Assembly (NCBI GenBank): GCA_038276395.1
Contig: JBBQAA010000047.1
Location: 1 to 32,398 of the forward strand
DNA: 32,398 nucleotides
DNA from: JBBQAA01 sp038276395
Lineage (GTDB): Bacteria; Actinomycetota; Thermoleophilia; Solirubrobacterales; Solirubrobacteraceae
Direction: 5' to 3'
Shown here one piece after another: positions 1 through 7,681 of this stretch; within the stretch, counting starts at the first letter, position 1, and the number at the start of each line of letters is the position of its first letter. Under the pieces are notes generated by a model. The model was not told where the DNA came from. It was given only the letters and a program-made list of their open reading frames with translations, and made no database searches. The position numbers were made by a program, and so were the translations under genes.

Positions 1-878
1 GCACCTGCTGCATCGCGGAACACGGGCGGGGCGATCAGCACGAGGCGTCTCACGCGGTCTGGAGCGCGCCGGGCGAGCTCGACGGCGACGGCGCAGCCAA
101 AGGCGTGGCCGACCACCGGGAGGGCGCCGCTGCCCTCTTGCTGGAGCGCGCTGCAGAGGGCGTTCGCCTGGTCCTCCAGCGCAAAGGTGGTCCCGATGGT
201 TCTCGAGCGTCCGAAGCCGAGGAGGTCAGGCACGAGAACGGAGACGTCGCGGGCGCCCAGCTCGCGAGCAACTGGAGCCCACACCTCGTTGGATGCGGCC
301 AACCCGTGAAGCAGCAGCACCTGCGCGGGAATGGCGGGCCCGTAGCGGACGCTGGAGAGGCCGTTGGCCGGCGATGCCTGGGGGCGGATCAGGGCGCTCC
401 CGCCAATGCCGATGCCGGGAGCCAGCCCGCAGTCGACCTCGCGGCCGCGGGCGGCCAGCCAGGCGCCGAGCAACCCGGTGTAGGCACCCGACGCGGCCAG
501 CGCGATGATCAGCCAGGTCAAGTCGCCTCCGGGCAGGTAGTGCACCCAGATGTGCCCGAGGAAGATGTTCATCCAACCGGCGTGTGGGATGCCGGCAGAG
601 AAGAGCAGGTCGGGCGCCATCGCAACGAGGTGTGCGACGAGGATGCTCACCAGCAGGCCGCGCCCCGGGGCGCCCTTCAGAGCCAGCCACGCGCTCTGGA
701 ACAAAGCCGCCACGGCCAGACCGACGAGAAAGTGGGTGGCCCAATGGAAGTCAGCGTCTTGCCCGAGGGAGCTCGCGAACAACGCGGCTTCGGTCGGCAC
801 GAGCACCGCGAGCTGGAGGAGGAGGGTGCGCGAACCCAACGGCCGGTAAGCCCGCGCCCACGTGGTTACCGTGTTCAT
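1..878 (-). CDS. Membrane-anchored alpha/beta hydrolase-fold protein, C-terminus cut by window edge
   Basis: The reading frame opens with ATG at 878 and runs off the left edge without a stop. The first ~190 residues are hydrophobic, with about four to five membrane segments (for example LTWLIIALAASGAYTGLLGAW). After them comes an alpha/beta hydrolase core: the oxyanion-loop motif LLHGLAASNEVW, then VLVPDLLGFGRS, then the nucleophile elbow. The elbow reads GHAFGCAV, so the usual Ser of G-x-S-x-G is Ala (codon at 102-104, residue ~259). The ATG overlaps the TGA of an upstream remnant (ATGA), indicating translational coupling. Inference: a membrane-tethered hydrolase relative that is either catalytically dead or works differently; substrate unknown. 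Confidence 0.75.
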   Translation of the reverse strand, partial: MNTVTTWARAYRPLGSRTLLLQLAVLVPTEAALFASSLGQDADFHWATHFLVGLAVAALFQSAWLALKGAPGRGLLVSILVAHLVAMAPDLLFSAGIPHAGWMNIFLGHIWVHYLPGGDLTWLIIALAASGAYTGLLGAWLAARGREVDCGLAPGIGIGGSALIRPQASPANGLSSVRYGPAIPAQVLLLHGLAASNEVWAPVARELGARDVSVLVPDLLGFGRSRTIGTTFALEDQANALCSALQQEGSGALPVVGHAFGCAVAVELARRAPDRVRRLVLIAPPVFRDAAG

Positions 879-1140
879 GCCACCGCCTTCGCAATGAGCG
901 CCAGCTCGAAGGGGTGGTCGAGGTAACCGGGGTCGAGCGTCACGTAACGCACGCGTGCCTGCCTGTCTATCATGGCGTAGCCGATCGGCCGCCCGCCGTC
1001 CTTTGGCTGATCGAGTCCCACCCCCGAGAGGCCCGTCCCGAGGGCTCGTGGAACACGCGCGCACGTCCGAGCCGATCCTTGCCGCCCGACGAGATCACCA
1101 GGACGACCTGGGTCCTCGCACTGGATTTCCCGGGCTTCGG
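875..1140 (-). pseudogene. C-terminal remnant of an unidentified (redoxin-like?) protein, frameshifted
   Basis: The last ~45 codons read cleanly: GVGLDQPKDGGRPIGYAMID, then RVRYVTLDP and ELALIAKAVA before a TGA that overlaps the ATG of the hydrolase. Upstream, coding character continues in another frame (QVVLVISSGGKDRLGR, ARVFHEPSG), so one indel lies near 1030 at a CTCTCGGGGG run. No start is visible; before ~1140 the sequence meets a 14-bp tandem duplication. The pattern of a repeated 'YxTLDP' tail resembles small redoxin/SCO-like proteins, but this is a weak guess. It was probably cotranscribed with the hydrolase. Confidence 0.4.
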
Positions 1141-1167
1141 CCTATCGGACGGTCGACTCGCGCGTAA

Positions 1168-1195
1168 CGAAGCGGCCGTTCCGAAGCGGCCGTTC
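1168..1195. repeat. 14-bp perfect tandem duplication
   Basis: CGAAGCGGCCGTTC occurs twice head to tail (1168-1181 and 1182-1195). It sits between two gene relics on opposite strands, where recognisable coding sequence of both ends. It is probably a slippage or junction scar. Confidence 0.8.
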
Positions 1196-1215
1196 CTGCG
1201 CTGGCGGCGTGCGCG

Positions 1216-1458
1216 TTGCGGTTCCTCGACGGGCACGTTTCATCGGTGCTGTTCGGCGGCCTCGATGTCTCCGCCCCCAGCGCACCTCAGCCCAAAGCTC
1301 GCCCAGCAGGCCGACGTCGTCGTCACGATAGGCTGCGGCAATGCCGGCCCGTATACCCCCGGCAGGCGCTAGGTCGACTGGGACCTCGAAGACCTGTCCG
1401 ATTGATGAGGTGGGCGCCACCCGCGACGACGTCAGGCGGCGCGTCGAGTGGCTTGGAG
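1216..1458 (+). pseudogene. arsC: Relic of a thioredoxin-dependent (low-molecular-weight phosphatase type) arsenate reductase
   Basis: On the plus strand ADVVVTIGCG is followed by PYTPGRR, an in-frame TAG at 1370-1372 where intact homologues have a residue of the 'GKRYxDWxL' motif, and then VDWDLEDL. After a frameshift the typical end follows in another frame: PIDEVGATRDDVRRRVEWL. Upstream only a VSSVLF-like strand remains; the P-loop with the catalytic cysteine (CVHNAGRS-like in the family) and the middle of the protein are missing. With an internal deletion, a stop and a frameshift this cannot be functional. Its presence suggests the region once carried arsenic resistance. Confidence 0.7.
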
Positions 1459-1546
1459 GCAGAACTCGACGCCGCCGGGACGCCACAGCCGGCGTAGCGC
1501 GGGCAGTCCCCGCGAGGCTTCTCGTGGGACGCGAAGCCGGTGTGCG

Positions 1547-2077
1547 CTACTTGGACATGCCCGACATGGAGCCGGGCGACATCGAGGAGCCGCGGCTCGG
1601 CATGCTCCTCGGCGAGTGCGTGCCGTCGTGACCCGCTGCTGAGCTGGCGGTGACGGCGGTCACGGCGACCACGGCCGCGCCGAGAACCAGCGTGACGGCA
1701 AGCAGTCTGCCCGCCAGTACAGCACTCACCACTGGCCGGCAACGCAGACCGCGACGCTTGCGCCAGCCGACGACATAGGCACCGAAGAACAACGCCACGC
1801 CGGGGTAGAACAGAACGGGCGATGTGGTCCCGTCGGAGCGCGTGAACACGTACATCCCGAGATAGATCAGCACACCGCCGATAGCTGCGAGAGCGACGGT
1901 CGAGCGGCTGCAGCGCAGGCCGCTGACGGCCAGAAGGCCCGCGGAAACGAGCAGCAGCGGCTGAGCGACATGGTTGAGCGCCGGCGTGAGCGTGGTGGCG
2001 GCGGCGCTCGAGGCGCCGAGGCCGATGAAGGCCAGCACCCCGGAAGCGGCCGCGGGCAGCATCGCGACCATCGGCAC
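1547..2077 (-). CDS. Multi-pass membrane protein with Met/His/Ser-rich tail, probably 5'-truncated
   Basis: The 176-residue frame starts at GTG 2077 and contains about four to five membrane segments (VAMLPAAASGVLAFIGLG near the start, VLFYPGVALFFGAYVVGW in the middle), followed by a soluble tail of ~30 residues with HDGTH, several Met and Ser, ending SPGSMSGMSK. Such Met/His tails often bind copper or other soft metals. The frame stays open upstream for ~25 codons (GGAGLIASCVP, resembling the first helix of MerC/MerT-like transporters) until a TGA, with no plausible start there, so the natural N-terminus may have been lost at the junction with the recombinase relic. A mercury/copper transporter-like role is only inferred. 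Confidence 0.5.
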   Translation of the reverse strand: MPMVAMLPAAASGVLAFIGLGASSAAATTLTPALNHVAQPLLLVSAGLLAVSGLRCSRSTVALAAIGGVLIYLGMYVFTRSDGTTSPVLFYPGVALFFGAYVVGWRKRRGLRCRPVVSAVLAGRLLAVTLVLGAAVVAVTAVTASSAAGHDGTHSPRSMPSRGSSMSPGSMSGMSK

Positions 2078-2250
2078 GCAGCTCGCGATGAGCCCCGCGC
2101 CGCCGAGTGCCCGGGCGGTCGTTGCCGTCGAGGGACCGGTCGGTCATCCATTGGCTTCGCTGTACGACTGCGCTTCCGAATTTGGGGTCGTTCGGCAGCG
2201 GAGCGCGTCGAGCATGGAACCGCCTCACGCCTTCAGACGCCAGCCGAGCG

Positions 2251-2810
2251 TCAGGAGACGGTCGAGCGGGCGACGTTGAAGAGCTCCGCGAGCTCGGCGC
2301 TGGCGTTCTCGCCGCTGAGATGTAGCGCGACGAGGTGAGCCTCCTGGCGTTCGGTGAGCTTGGGTTGCTGCCGCGCAGGCGGCCCTTGGCCTTGGCGACC
2401 TTCACGACCTTCACGCCCTCGCGCGTGCGCGCGGATCAGCTCGGCTTCGAACTCGGCGACCATGGCGAGCACGTTGAACAACAGCCGGCCGACGGAGTCG
2501 GGTCGGGTCGTGCACCGAGCCGCCGAGGTTGAGGCGGACATGGCGGCAGGCGAGGTCGTCGACGATGTCTCTGGAGTCGGGCAGCGAGCGGGCGAGCCGG
2601 TCGAGCTTGGTGACGACGAGCGTGTCGCCGGCGCGACAGGCGGCGCGAGCGCTTCGCGCAGGCCGGGCCGGCCGCGGCGGGTGCCGGTGAGGCCGTGATC
2701 GACGTAAATGCGCTCGGGCTCTACGCCGAGCGCTTGCAGACCGTTGCGCTGGGCGGTGAGATCTTGGGCATCGGGGGAGACGCGCGCGTACCGATCAGTA
2801 GTCCGGACAC
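2251..2810 (-). pseudogene. Decayed serine recombinase (Tn3 resolvase/invertase type)
   Basis: All parts of a resolvase are present but spread over several frames. The N-terminus is LLIGYARVSPDAQDLTAQRN, needing one extra base within GATCGGTACG near 2791. Then come YVDHGLTGTRRGRPGLREAL, an offset frame with LVVTKLDRLARSLPDSRDI, back to DSVGRLLFNVLAMVAEFEAE, another shift around KVVKVAKAKGRLRG, and the helix-turn-helix part ENASAELAELFNVARSTV before a premature TGA. The family catalytic Ser (in ARVS) and the TKLDRLAR motif can still be read, so the loss is by small indels rather than deletion. It marks an old mobile element next to the arsC relic. Confidence 0.85.
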
Positions 2811-3029
2811 GCCCGGAAGTGTTTCCAGTATGTCGGACGTTGACCGGGCATTTCATTGGGCGGGTCTTACGAAACACTCGGCGCTGCGCCGGCGGGCTGG
2901 GGGAGGGGACGGGTGTCCCGGTGGGGTTCGGCTAACGGGAGGCCTTCGCTTACCCGTGCCCGCGCCCCTTTTCGGTGTCGCATGCGCGGAAGTGTCGATG
3001 GTGCCGCCAGCCGTCACCGCAGCCGCCGT

Positions 3030-3035
3030 TAGGAT
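3030..3035 (+). promoter_or_regulatory. -10 box of a leaderless promoter for the ArsR-type repressor
   Basis: TAGGAT lies exactly 6 nt before ATG 3042, the spacing at which transcription would begin at the start codon. The same arrangement recurs at five other genes in this window. A perfect 8-bp palindrome (CGCATGCG, 2979-2986) lies further upstream and could belong to the operator, but this is weak. Confidence 0.55.
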
Positions 3036-3041
3036 GTGGGT

Positions 3042-3395
3042 ATGGCAGATGATCGCTGCGAGTTGCTCTGCTTGGACCTTCCGCGTGCGGAGCGCATCCG
3101 CCACCGGCTCGACGACCAGCTGATTGCGGCGGCCTCTGTGCGGGCCAAGGCGTTGGGCGATTCGACGCGCTTGACGGTCGCGCTGGCGCTGCGTGAGGGC
3201 GTCGAGCTGTGCGTCTGCGATCTCGCGTGGATTGCCGGCCGGGCCGAGAACCTCGTCGGGCACCATCTGCGCGCCCTGCGTTCCGCCGGGCTGGCCGTTT
3301 CGCGGCGCGAGGGCAAGATGGTCTTCTATGCGCTCACCGAGACCGGCCGTGAGCTCGTGGACGCGCATCTCTCGGCGAGCAGAGCCGCGACATGA
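3042..3395 (+). CDS. ArsR/SmtB-family metal-sensing repressor (CmtR/CadC-like)
   Basis: This 117-residue winged-helix protein has ALGDSTRLTVALALREG (start of the DNA-binding domain), then ELCVCDL with two cysteines in the recognition region typical of CadC/CmtR sensors, then NLVGHHLRALRSAGL and a beta-wing REGKMVFYALT. A third Cys pair lies near the N-terminus (CELLCLD), as in Cd/Pb/Zn sensors that bind metal through N-terminal and helix cysteines. ATG 3042 is preferred over GTG 3036 because it lies 6 nt behind TAGGAT. The stop overlaps the next start (ATGA), so it heads an operon with two CDF exporters and likely derepresses it when Cd, Zn or Pb is high. Confidence 0.9.
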   Translation: MADDRCELLCLDLPRAERIRHRLDDQLIAAASVRAKALGDSTRLTVALALREGVELCVCDLAWIAGRAENLVGHHLRALRSAGLAVSRREGKMVFYALTETGRELVDAHLSASRAAT

Positions 3396-4123
3396 CGCCG
3401 CCGGCGGAGTCGCCGACCGTCGACGTGGCGGCAGCGGGGCGCCAATCGACAGCCGGTCGTCGTTCGACGGTCGAGCGCGATCGGCTGATCCGCCGGGCCA
3501 AGGGGCTGTCGTGGCTGAGCCTGGGGTGGATGACCATCGAGGGCGTGGTCGCGATCACCGCGGCCATCGGCGCCGGGTCGGTCGCCCTGCTGGGCTTCGG
3601 GATCGACTCGGCGATCGAGGGCCTCGCGTCGGTGATCATCATCTGGCGCTTCACCGGCAGCCGCCGGCTGACCGAGGACGCCGAGCGGCGGGCGCAGAAG
3701 CTCGTGGCGATCAGCTTCTTCATGCTCGCCCCGTATGTCGCTCAGGAGGCGGTCCGCACGCTGCTCGCCGGCGAGCGCCCGTCCACGAGCTGGGTGGGGA
3801 TCGGCTTGTCGATCTCGAGCATCGTGATCATGCCGCTGCTCGGCCGGGCCAAGCAGCGCATCGGGGCGCGACTCGGCTCGGCGGCCACCGCCGGCGAGGG
3901 CTCGCAGAACCTGCTCTGCGCCTATCTGGCCGCCGGCGTGCTCGTCGGCCTGCTCGCCAACACGGGGTTCGGATGGTGGTGGGTTGACCCAACGATCGCG
4001 CTGGGCATCGCGGCCGTTGCCGTCAAGGAAGGTCGCGAGGCCTGGGCAGGGGAGGGTTGCGCCTGCGCCGACGTCCCGGGCCTGGAGGCCGATCAGGCGT
4101 GCCGGCAGGAGTGCTGTCGCTGA
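3392..4123 (+). CDS. Divergent CDF-like cation efflux transporter with Cys-rich tail
   Basis: The 243-residue protein has about six membrane segments. The usual CDF metal site in the second helix is replaced by LLGFGIDSAIEGLASVI, with Asp and Glu four residues apart, and the later helix has NLLCAYLAAGVLVGLL, with Cys and no His-x-x-x-Asp. It ends in a Cys-rich tail (CACADVPGLE, ADQACRQECC) and lacks the long cytosolic C-terminal domain of classical CDF proteins. These features fit the CDF-like branch often linked to CmtR-type regulators. Inference: exports a thiophilic ion such as Cd or Pb. It overlaps the repressor by 4 nt and the next CDF gene by one base. Confidence 0.8.
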   Translation: MTPPAESPTVDVAAAGRQSTAGRRSTVERDRLIRRAKGLSWLSLGWMTIEGVVAITAAIGAGSVALLGFGIDSAIEGLASVIIIWRFTGSRRLTEDAERRAQKLVAISFFMLAPYVAQEAVRTLLAGERPSTSWVGIGLSISSIVIMPLLGRAKQRIGARLGSAATAGEGSQNLLCAYLAAGVLVGLLANTGFGWWWVDPTIALGIAAVAVKEGREAWAGEGCACADVPGLEADQACRQECCR

Positions 4124-5058
4124 TGGCCGGGCACGACCATGGTCACGACGGGCGTTCGCACGGCGTCTCGGCCGATGCCGACCGCGGCAAGCTGGCGATC
4201 GCTCTCGGGTTGATCGTCGGATTCATGGCCATCGAGGTCGTGGTGGGGATCACCGCGCACTCGCTCGCGCTGCTCTCCGACGCCGCGCACATGCTCACCG
4301 ACGCGGGCGCGATCGCCCTCGCGCTGCTCGTTATCCGCCTCGCGCAGCGCCCGGCCGGTGGCCAGCTGACGTTCGGTCTCAAGCGCGCGGAGATCCTCTC
4401 CGCCCAGTTCAACGGCGCGACCCTGCTCGTCCTCGGGCTGCTGATCGTCTACGAGGGCATCCGGCGGCTCATCGAGCCGCCCGGCACCCAGGGGGTCGCG
4501 CTGCTCGTCGTCGCGCTGATCGGGGTCGCGGTCAACCTGATCGCCGCCTGGACGCTCAGCAAGGCCAACCGGCAGAGCATGAACGTCGAAGGCGCCTTTC
4601 AGCACATCCTCACCGACCTGGCCGCGTTCATCGCCACCGCGATCGCCGGCGCGGTCATCCTGCTCACCGGCTTCGAGCGCGCCGACGGGATCGCCGCGCT
4701 GATCGTCGCCGCGATCATGTTCCGCGCCGCCTACGGGCTGCTGCGCGACTCCGGCCGCGTCTTCCTCGAAGCCGCCCCGCCGGGCCTGAACCCCGACGAG
4801 ATCGGCCCGGCGATGGCCGGCGGGGCGGGTGTCACCGAAATTCATGACCTGCACGTCTGGGAAGTCACCTCTGGCTTTCCCGCGCTCTCCGCGCACGTGA
4901 TCGTCCGCCGCGACATGGACTGCCACCAGGCGCGCCGTGACCTCGAGGCGCTCCTGCATGAGCGCTTCGAGCTTGAGCACACCACCCTGCAGGTCGACCA
5001 CGAAGGCGGCGAGCTCGTTCCGCTCGAGCTGCCCGAACAGCACATCGACCCGTCGTGA
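4123..5058 (+). CDS. CDF-family Zn/Cd/Co efflux protein (CzcD-like)
   Basis: This is a canonical cation-diffusion facilitator of 311 residues. A His-rich start (HDHGHDGRSHG) is followed by helix 2 with SLALLSDAAHMLTDA (the His/Asp site), a long cytosolic loop, helix 5 with HILTDLAAF (second half of the transport site), and a C-terminal cytosolic domain with EIHDLHVWEVTSG and HVIVRRDMDCHQ. The ATG overlaps the TGA of the preceding exporter (TGATG), so the two are translationally coupled. The protein would act as a proton antiporter moving zinc or cadmium out of the cell. Two distinct CDF exporters behind one ArsR repressor suggests broad metal range. Confidence 0.93.
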   Translation: MAGHDHGHDGRSHGVSADADRGKLAIALGLIVGFMAIEVVVGITAHSLALLSDAAHMLTDAGAIALALLVIRLAQRPAGGQLTFGLKRAEILSAQFNGATLLVLGLLIVYEGIRRLIEPPGTQGVALLVVALIGVAVNLIAAWTLSKANRQSMNVEGAFQHILTDLAAFIATAIAGAVILLTGFERADGIAALIVAAIMFRAAYGLLRDSGRVFLEAAPPGLNPDEIGPAMAGGAGVTEIHDLHVWEVTSGFPALSAHVIVRRDMDCHQARRDLEALLHERFELEHTTLQVDHEGGELVPLELPEQHIDPS

Positions 5059-5614
5059 CGCGTCGGCTTCCCGTCCTCGCCACCGGCGCGGCCGTAGCCC
5101 TGACGGTGCCGGTGCTGCGCCGCATGCGCCGCGAGTTCGACGCCACCGGGGAGCTGAGCCCGCCGACGGTGGCCGCCATGTACGCCTGCTACGCCGCCCA
5201 CGCCACCGCCACCGCGCAGGCCGCTCGTCACCGGTCCGGCGCCCTCCCACTTTTCCCGCGGGCGGGCGCCTGGGCGGGCGCCGTGCTTATCGCCGCCGGC
5301 ATGACGCTCTGCGCCGCGGGCATGGACCGGTTCGCGAGCGTCGGCCAGATCTCCGGCACCGACATCGGTGATCTCATGACCGGCGGCGTCTACCGCTACA
5401 GCCGCAATCCGCAGTACACCGGCTATATCGCCCTTCTCTCGGGCGTCGGGCTTGCGCGGCGGTCGGGCGGTGTGCTTGCGCTCGCCGGCGCCGCGGCGCT
5501 CGTCTTTCGCTGGTGGGTACCGGTCGAGGAGGACCACCTCGAACGCGACTTCGACGCCACCTACCGCCGCTATCGAAACCAGACCCCCGCTGGCTCGGAG
5601 TACGACACGCCTAA
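5055..5614 (+). pseudogene. Isoprenylcysteine-carboxyl-methyltransferase-like membrane protein, single-base frameshift near its end
   Basis: GTG 5055 overlaps the stop of the CDF gene (GTGA). About 175 residues match the ICMT/PEMT-like family: several membrane helices, then the SAM-binding GVYRYSRNPQYTGYIA, and WWVPVEEDHLERDFDATYRR. Family members then end in a phrase like TPRWL. Here a base is missing in the C run at 5583-5588: restoring one C gives QTPRWL and a TAA at 5612-5614. Without it the frame runs on to 5936 through sequence with no protein-like character. Either a real mutation or an assembly error. Role unknown; such methyltransferases recur in metal-resistance operons. Confidence 0.75.
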
Positions 5615-6476
5615 CCCTCCAGCAGGATCGGCGACGGGCGTGCGCCCTCGCGAAGCCGTCCCGGTAGCCGATCCGCTCACGGCACCCGCGTCGAGCGGTC
5701 TGCGGGCTCTGCCACTTGACCTGCGCGAGCCCTGCCGCTTCACCTGTGCCCGACGGCCGCGCCCGGCGCAGCGCGGCCTGTGCTCCAGACGTGTTGCCGG
5801 CGCGGCCGGTGCAGTCGGTGGGCCGCGCAGGTCGCCCGACGCTCCCGACGCACGTCTTCGCGTTGCACTCACTCCGAATTGCCAGCACGCTCAGCTGCCC
5901 GACGAGTTGTCGGGCGCCTCTACGCGCTCGCCGTGAGCGAAGGTGGTGGTACGCCGTGCCGGCCTAGCCCGGCCCGGTGGGCAGCGCCGCGCGGGCTTCG
6001 AGGAGCCGCAGGAGAAGGTCCGCGAGTAGGACGACCTCCGCGGCAAGCGTGGGATCGTCGAACGGTCCTTGATCAGGTTGGTGAGCCGCAACGATCGCCT
6101 CACCCGCCCCGCAGCGCCCGCGCGCCCGGCACCCGCCGGGCGCAGCGCGGTCAACGCCGCCCTCGACGAGCGCTCTGTCGAGACGGCGACGAAACGGCTG
6201 AGCCGTAGCGAGAGGTCTCGCGGTTCGGAGCATCACTCTCGACCGCTCGCAGATCGAGGCGGACCTCGCCGGCGCGCGGGCCCCGCACACGCAGCTCGGG
6301 ATCTTTGCGCTATAAGGCGGCGTCCCAGCTTGATTTCCACGGCCGCACCGAAGTCGAAGATCGTGACGGCGCCCCTGGTGTCGGGCCCGGAGCGTCCGCG
6401 GGCCGATGGGAACCCCGCGTGTTCGAACCGCCCCGTCCGGTGCGGGTTCGCACTACAGGCGGGTAGGAGGGGATCG
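5615..6476. other. Gene-free stretch of ~860 bases; possible decayed minus-strand fragment
   Basis: I see no convincing intact gene. The best candidate is on the minus strand, ending near 5964: it has a leucine/aspartate-rich, helix-like end (AAEVVLLADLLLRLLEAR) before a TAG, but its upstream part is not protein-like. Another minus-strand hint (GAVTIFDFGAAVEIKLGRR, around 6310-6380) also has no intact frame. A GTTCGAA near 6420 resembles a tRNA T-loop, but no cloverleaf forms around it. This looks like a graveyard between the metal-export operon and the redox cluster. Confidence 0.4.
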
Positions 6477-6482
6477 TAAGCT
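6477..6482 (+). promoter_or_regulatory. -10 box of a leaderless promoter for the redox lipoprotein
   Basis: TAAGCT is followed by 6 nt (CAGGAC) and then ATG 6489. The same spacing as at 3042, 11819, 18096, 20708 and 30623. Confidence 0.5.
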
Positions 6483-6488
6483 CAGGAC

Positions 6489-7508
6489 ATGCGCGCGAGA
6501 TCCCTAAGCCTGCTCGGCGTGCTCGTGCTCTTGACGGCTGGCTGTGGGAGCGCTGGCAGCACGACAAGCTCATCGTCGAAGCGTTCTTCTGTGCCGAGCC
6601 ACGGTTCCAATTCGCCGTCCCTGTCCGCGGAGCTGCGCGACGCCGAGCATCCGTCCCGGCGCGACTTCCCTCCGGTGGGGGGTCGCACCCTTCAGGCTCT
6701 TGCGAATACGCTGAAACCTGGGCCGCAAGTTGGCCTGGCCGCCTCGGTGCTGCTACCCGGCGAGAATCGCGTGGCTTTTGGTCTCATCGGGCCCGACCAG
6801 AAGTTCATTTACGGCCGTTCTGCGGTTTACGTCGCCCGCTCGCCGCGAGATACTGCACGTGGTCCGTTCGTGGCGCCGGCGGACTCATTCGTCCCGTCGA
6901 GGCCGTTCTTGAGCAAGACCGCAGCGGCCGACACCGCCGACATCAAGGCGATCTACGCCACTCAGGTGGCGTTCAAGCGGCCCGGCACGTACTCATTGCT
7001 GATCATCAGCAACGTCGGGGGAAAGCTCCTTGGCGGCACCTCGCAGCTAAAGGTACGGGCTACGAGCCCGATCCCGCGGGTCGGGGCTCGAGCGCCCCGC
7101 ATAAGCACCGATACCGTCGCGTCGGCCCACGGGAACCTCAACACGATCGATACGCGTATCCCGCACGACGACATGCACACGACGAACTTCCGTGACGTGA
7201 TCGGAAGGAAGCCGGTCGTGTTGCTGTTCTCGACACCGCAGCTCTGCCAGTCGCGGGTATGTGGACCGGTAACCGACCTGGAGCTTGAGTTGGAGCACAC
7301 CTACGGGAAGCGAGCGGCATTCATTCACGAGGAGGTCTATGTCGGCAATCAGGTCAATCAAGGCTTACGTCCCCAGCTCCGGGCGTTCCATCTTCAGACG
7401 GAGCCATGGCTGTTCACGTTCGACAGGACGGGACGAGTCGCCGCGCGCCTAGAAGGCGCGTTCGGCATCAACGCTTTCAGGGCGGCGGTCACGGCGGCCC
7501 TGCGCTGA
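6489..7508 (+). CDS. Secreted lipoprotein with beta-rich domain and C-terminal thioredoxin-like domain
   Basis: A signal peptide ends in the lipobox LLTAGC (Cys ~20), followed by a Ser/Thr-rich linker typical of actinobacterial lipoproteins. Residues ~70-200 look like a beta-sandwich (VAFGLIGPDQKFIYGRSAVY, GTYSLLIISNVGGKLLGG). From ~215 a thioredoxin-like fold follows: KPVVLLFSTPQLCQSRVCGP, then EVYV and EPWLFTFDRTGRVAARLEG. The active-site-like cysteines are spaced C-x4-C, with GP following, rather than C-x2-C. It begins the redox cluster and is followed after ~170 bases by two small membrane proteins, a TlpA-like lipoprotein and CcdA. Inferred role: surface thiol chemistry or metal delivery, reduced through CcdA. 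Confidence 0.75.
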   Translation: MRARSLSLLGVLVLLTAGCGSAGSTTSSSSKRSSVPSHGSNSPSLSAELRDAEHPSRRDFPPVGGRTLQALANTLKPGPQVGLAASVLLPGENRVAFGLIGPDQKFIYGRSAVYVARSPRDTARGPFVAPADSFVPSRPFLSKTAAADTADIKAIYATQVAFKRPGTYSLLIISNVGGKLLGGTSQLKVRATSPIPRVGARAPRISTDTVASAHGNLNTIDTRIPHDDMHTTNFRDVIGRKPVVLLFSTPQLCQSRVCGPVTDLELELEHTYGKRAAFIHEEVYVGNQVNQGLRPQLRAFHLQTEPWLFTFDRTGRVAARLEGAFGINAFRAAVTAALR

Positions 7509-7681
7509 GCGTCGCCAGCACCCTGTGTTCGCCGGAGGGAGATCTGGATCGGATAGCCGGAGGCCCGAACCCGGAGGCCCACACGTTCCCCGCAGCCCTG
7601 GACTCTCGGCTCCCGCGGGTTCCGCGGAGGCAAGCCAAGGTCTACTACACTGCATCGTACTTCGAGTCTTAGGAGGACGGT

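Noticed and set aside
105..926. Long plus-strand frame of 273 residues
   Set aside because: Antisense of the membrane-anchored hydrolase, which shows clear helices and motifs on the minus strand; the plus frame is Gln/Glu/Arg-rich without any fold.
5615..5936. C-terminal extension of the ICMT-like protein
   Set aside because: Sequence after the C run is not protein-like and a one-base correction gives the family's normal end.
6410..6440. tRNA-like GTTCGAA motif
   Set aside because: No acceptor, D or anticodon stems can be formed around it.
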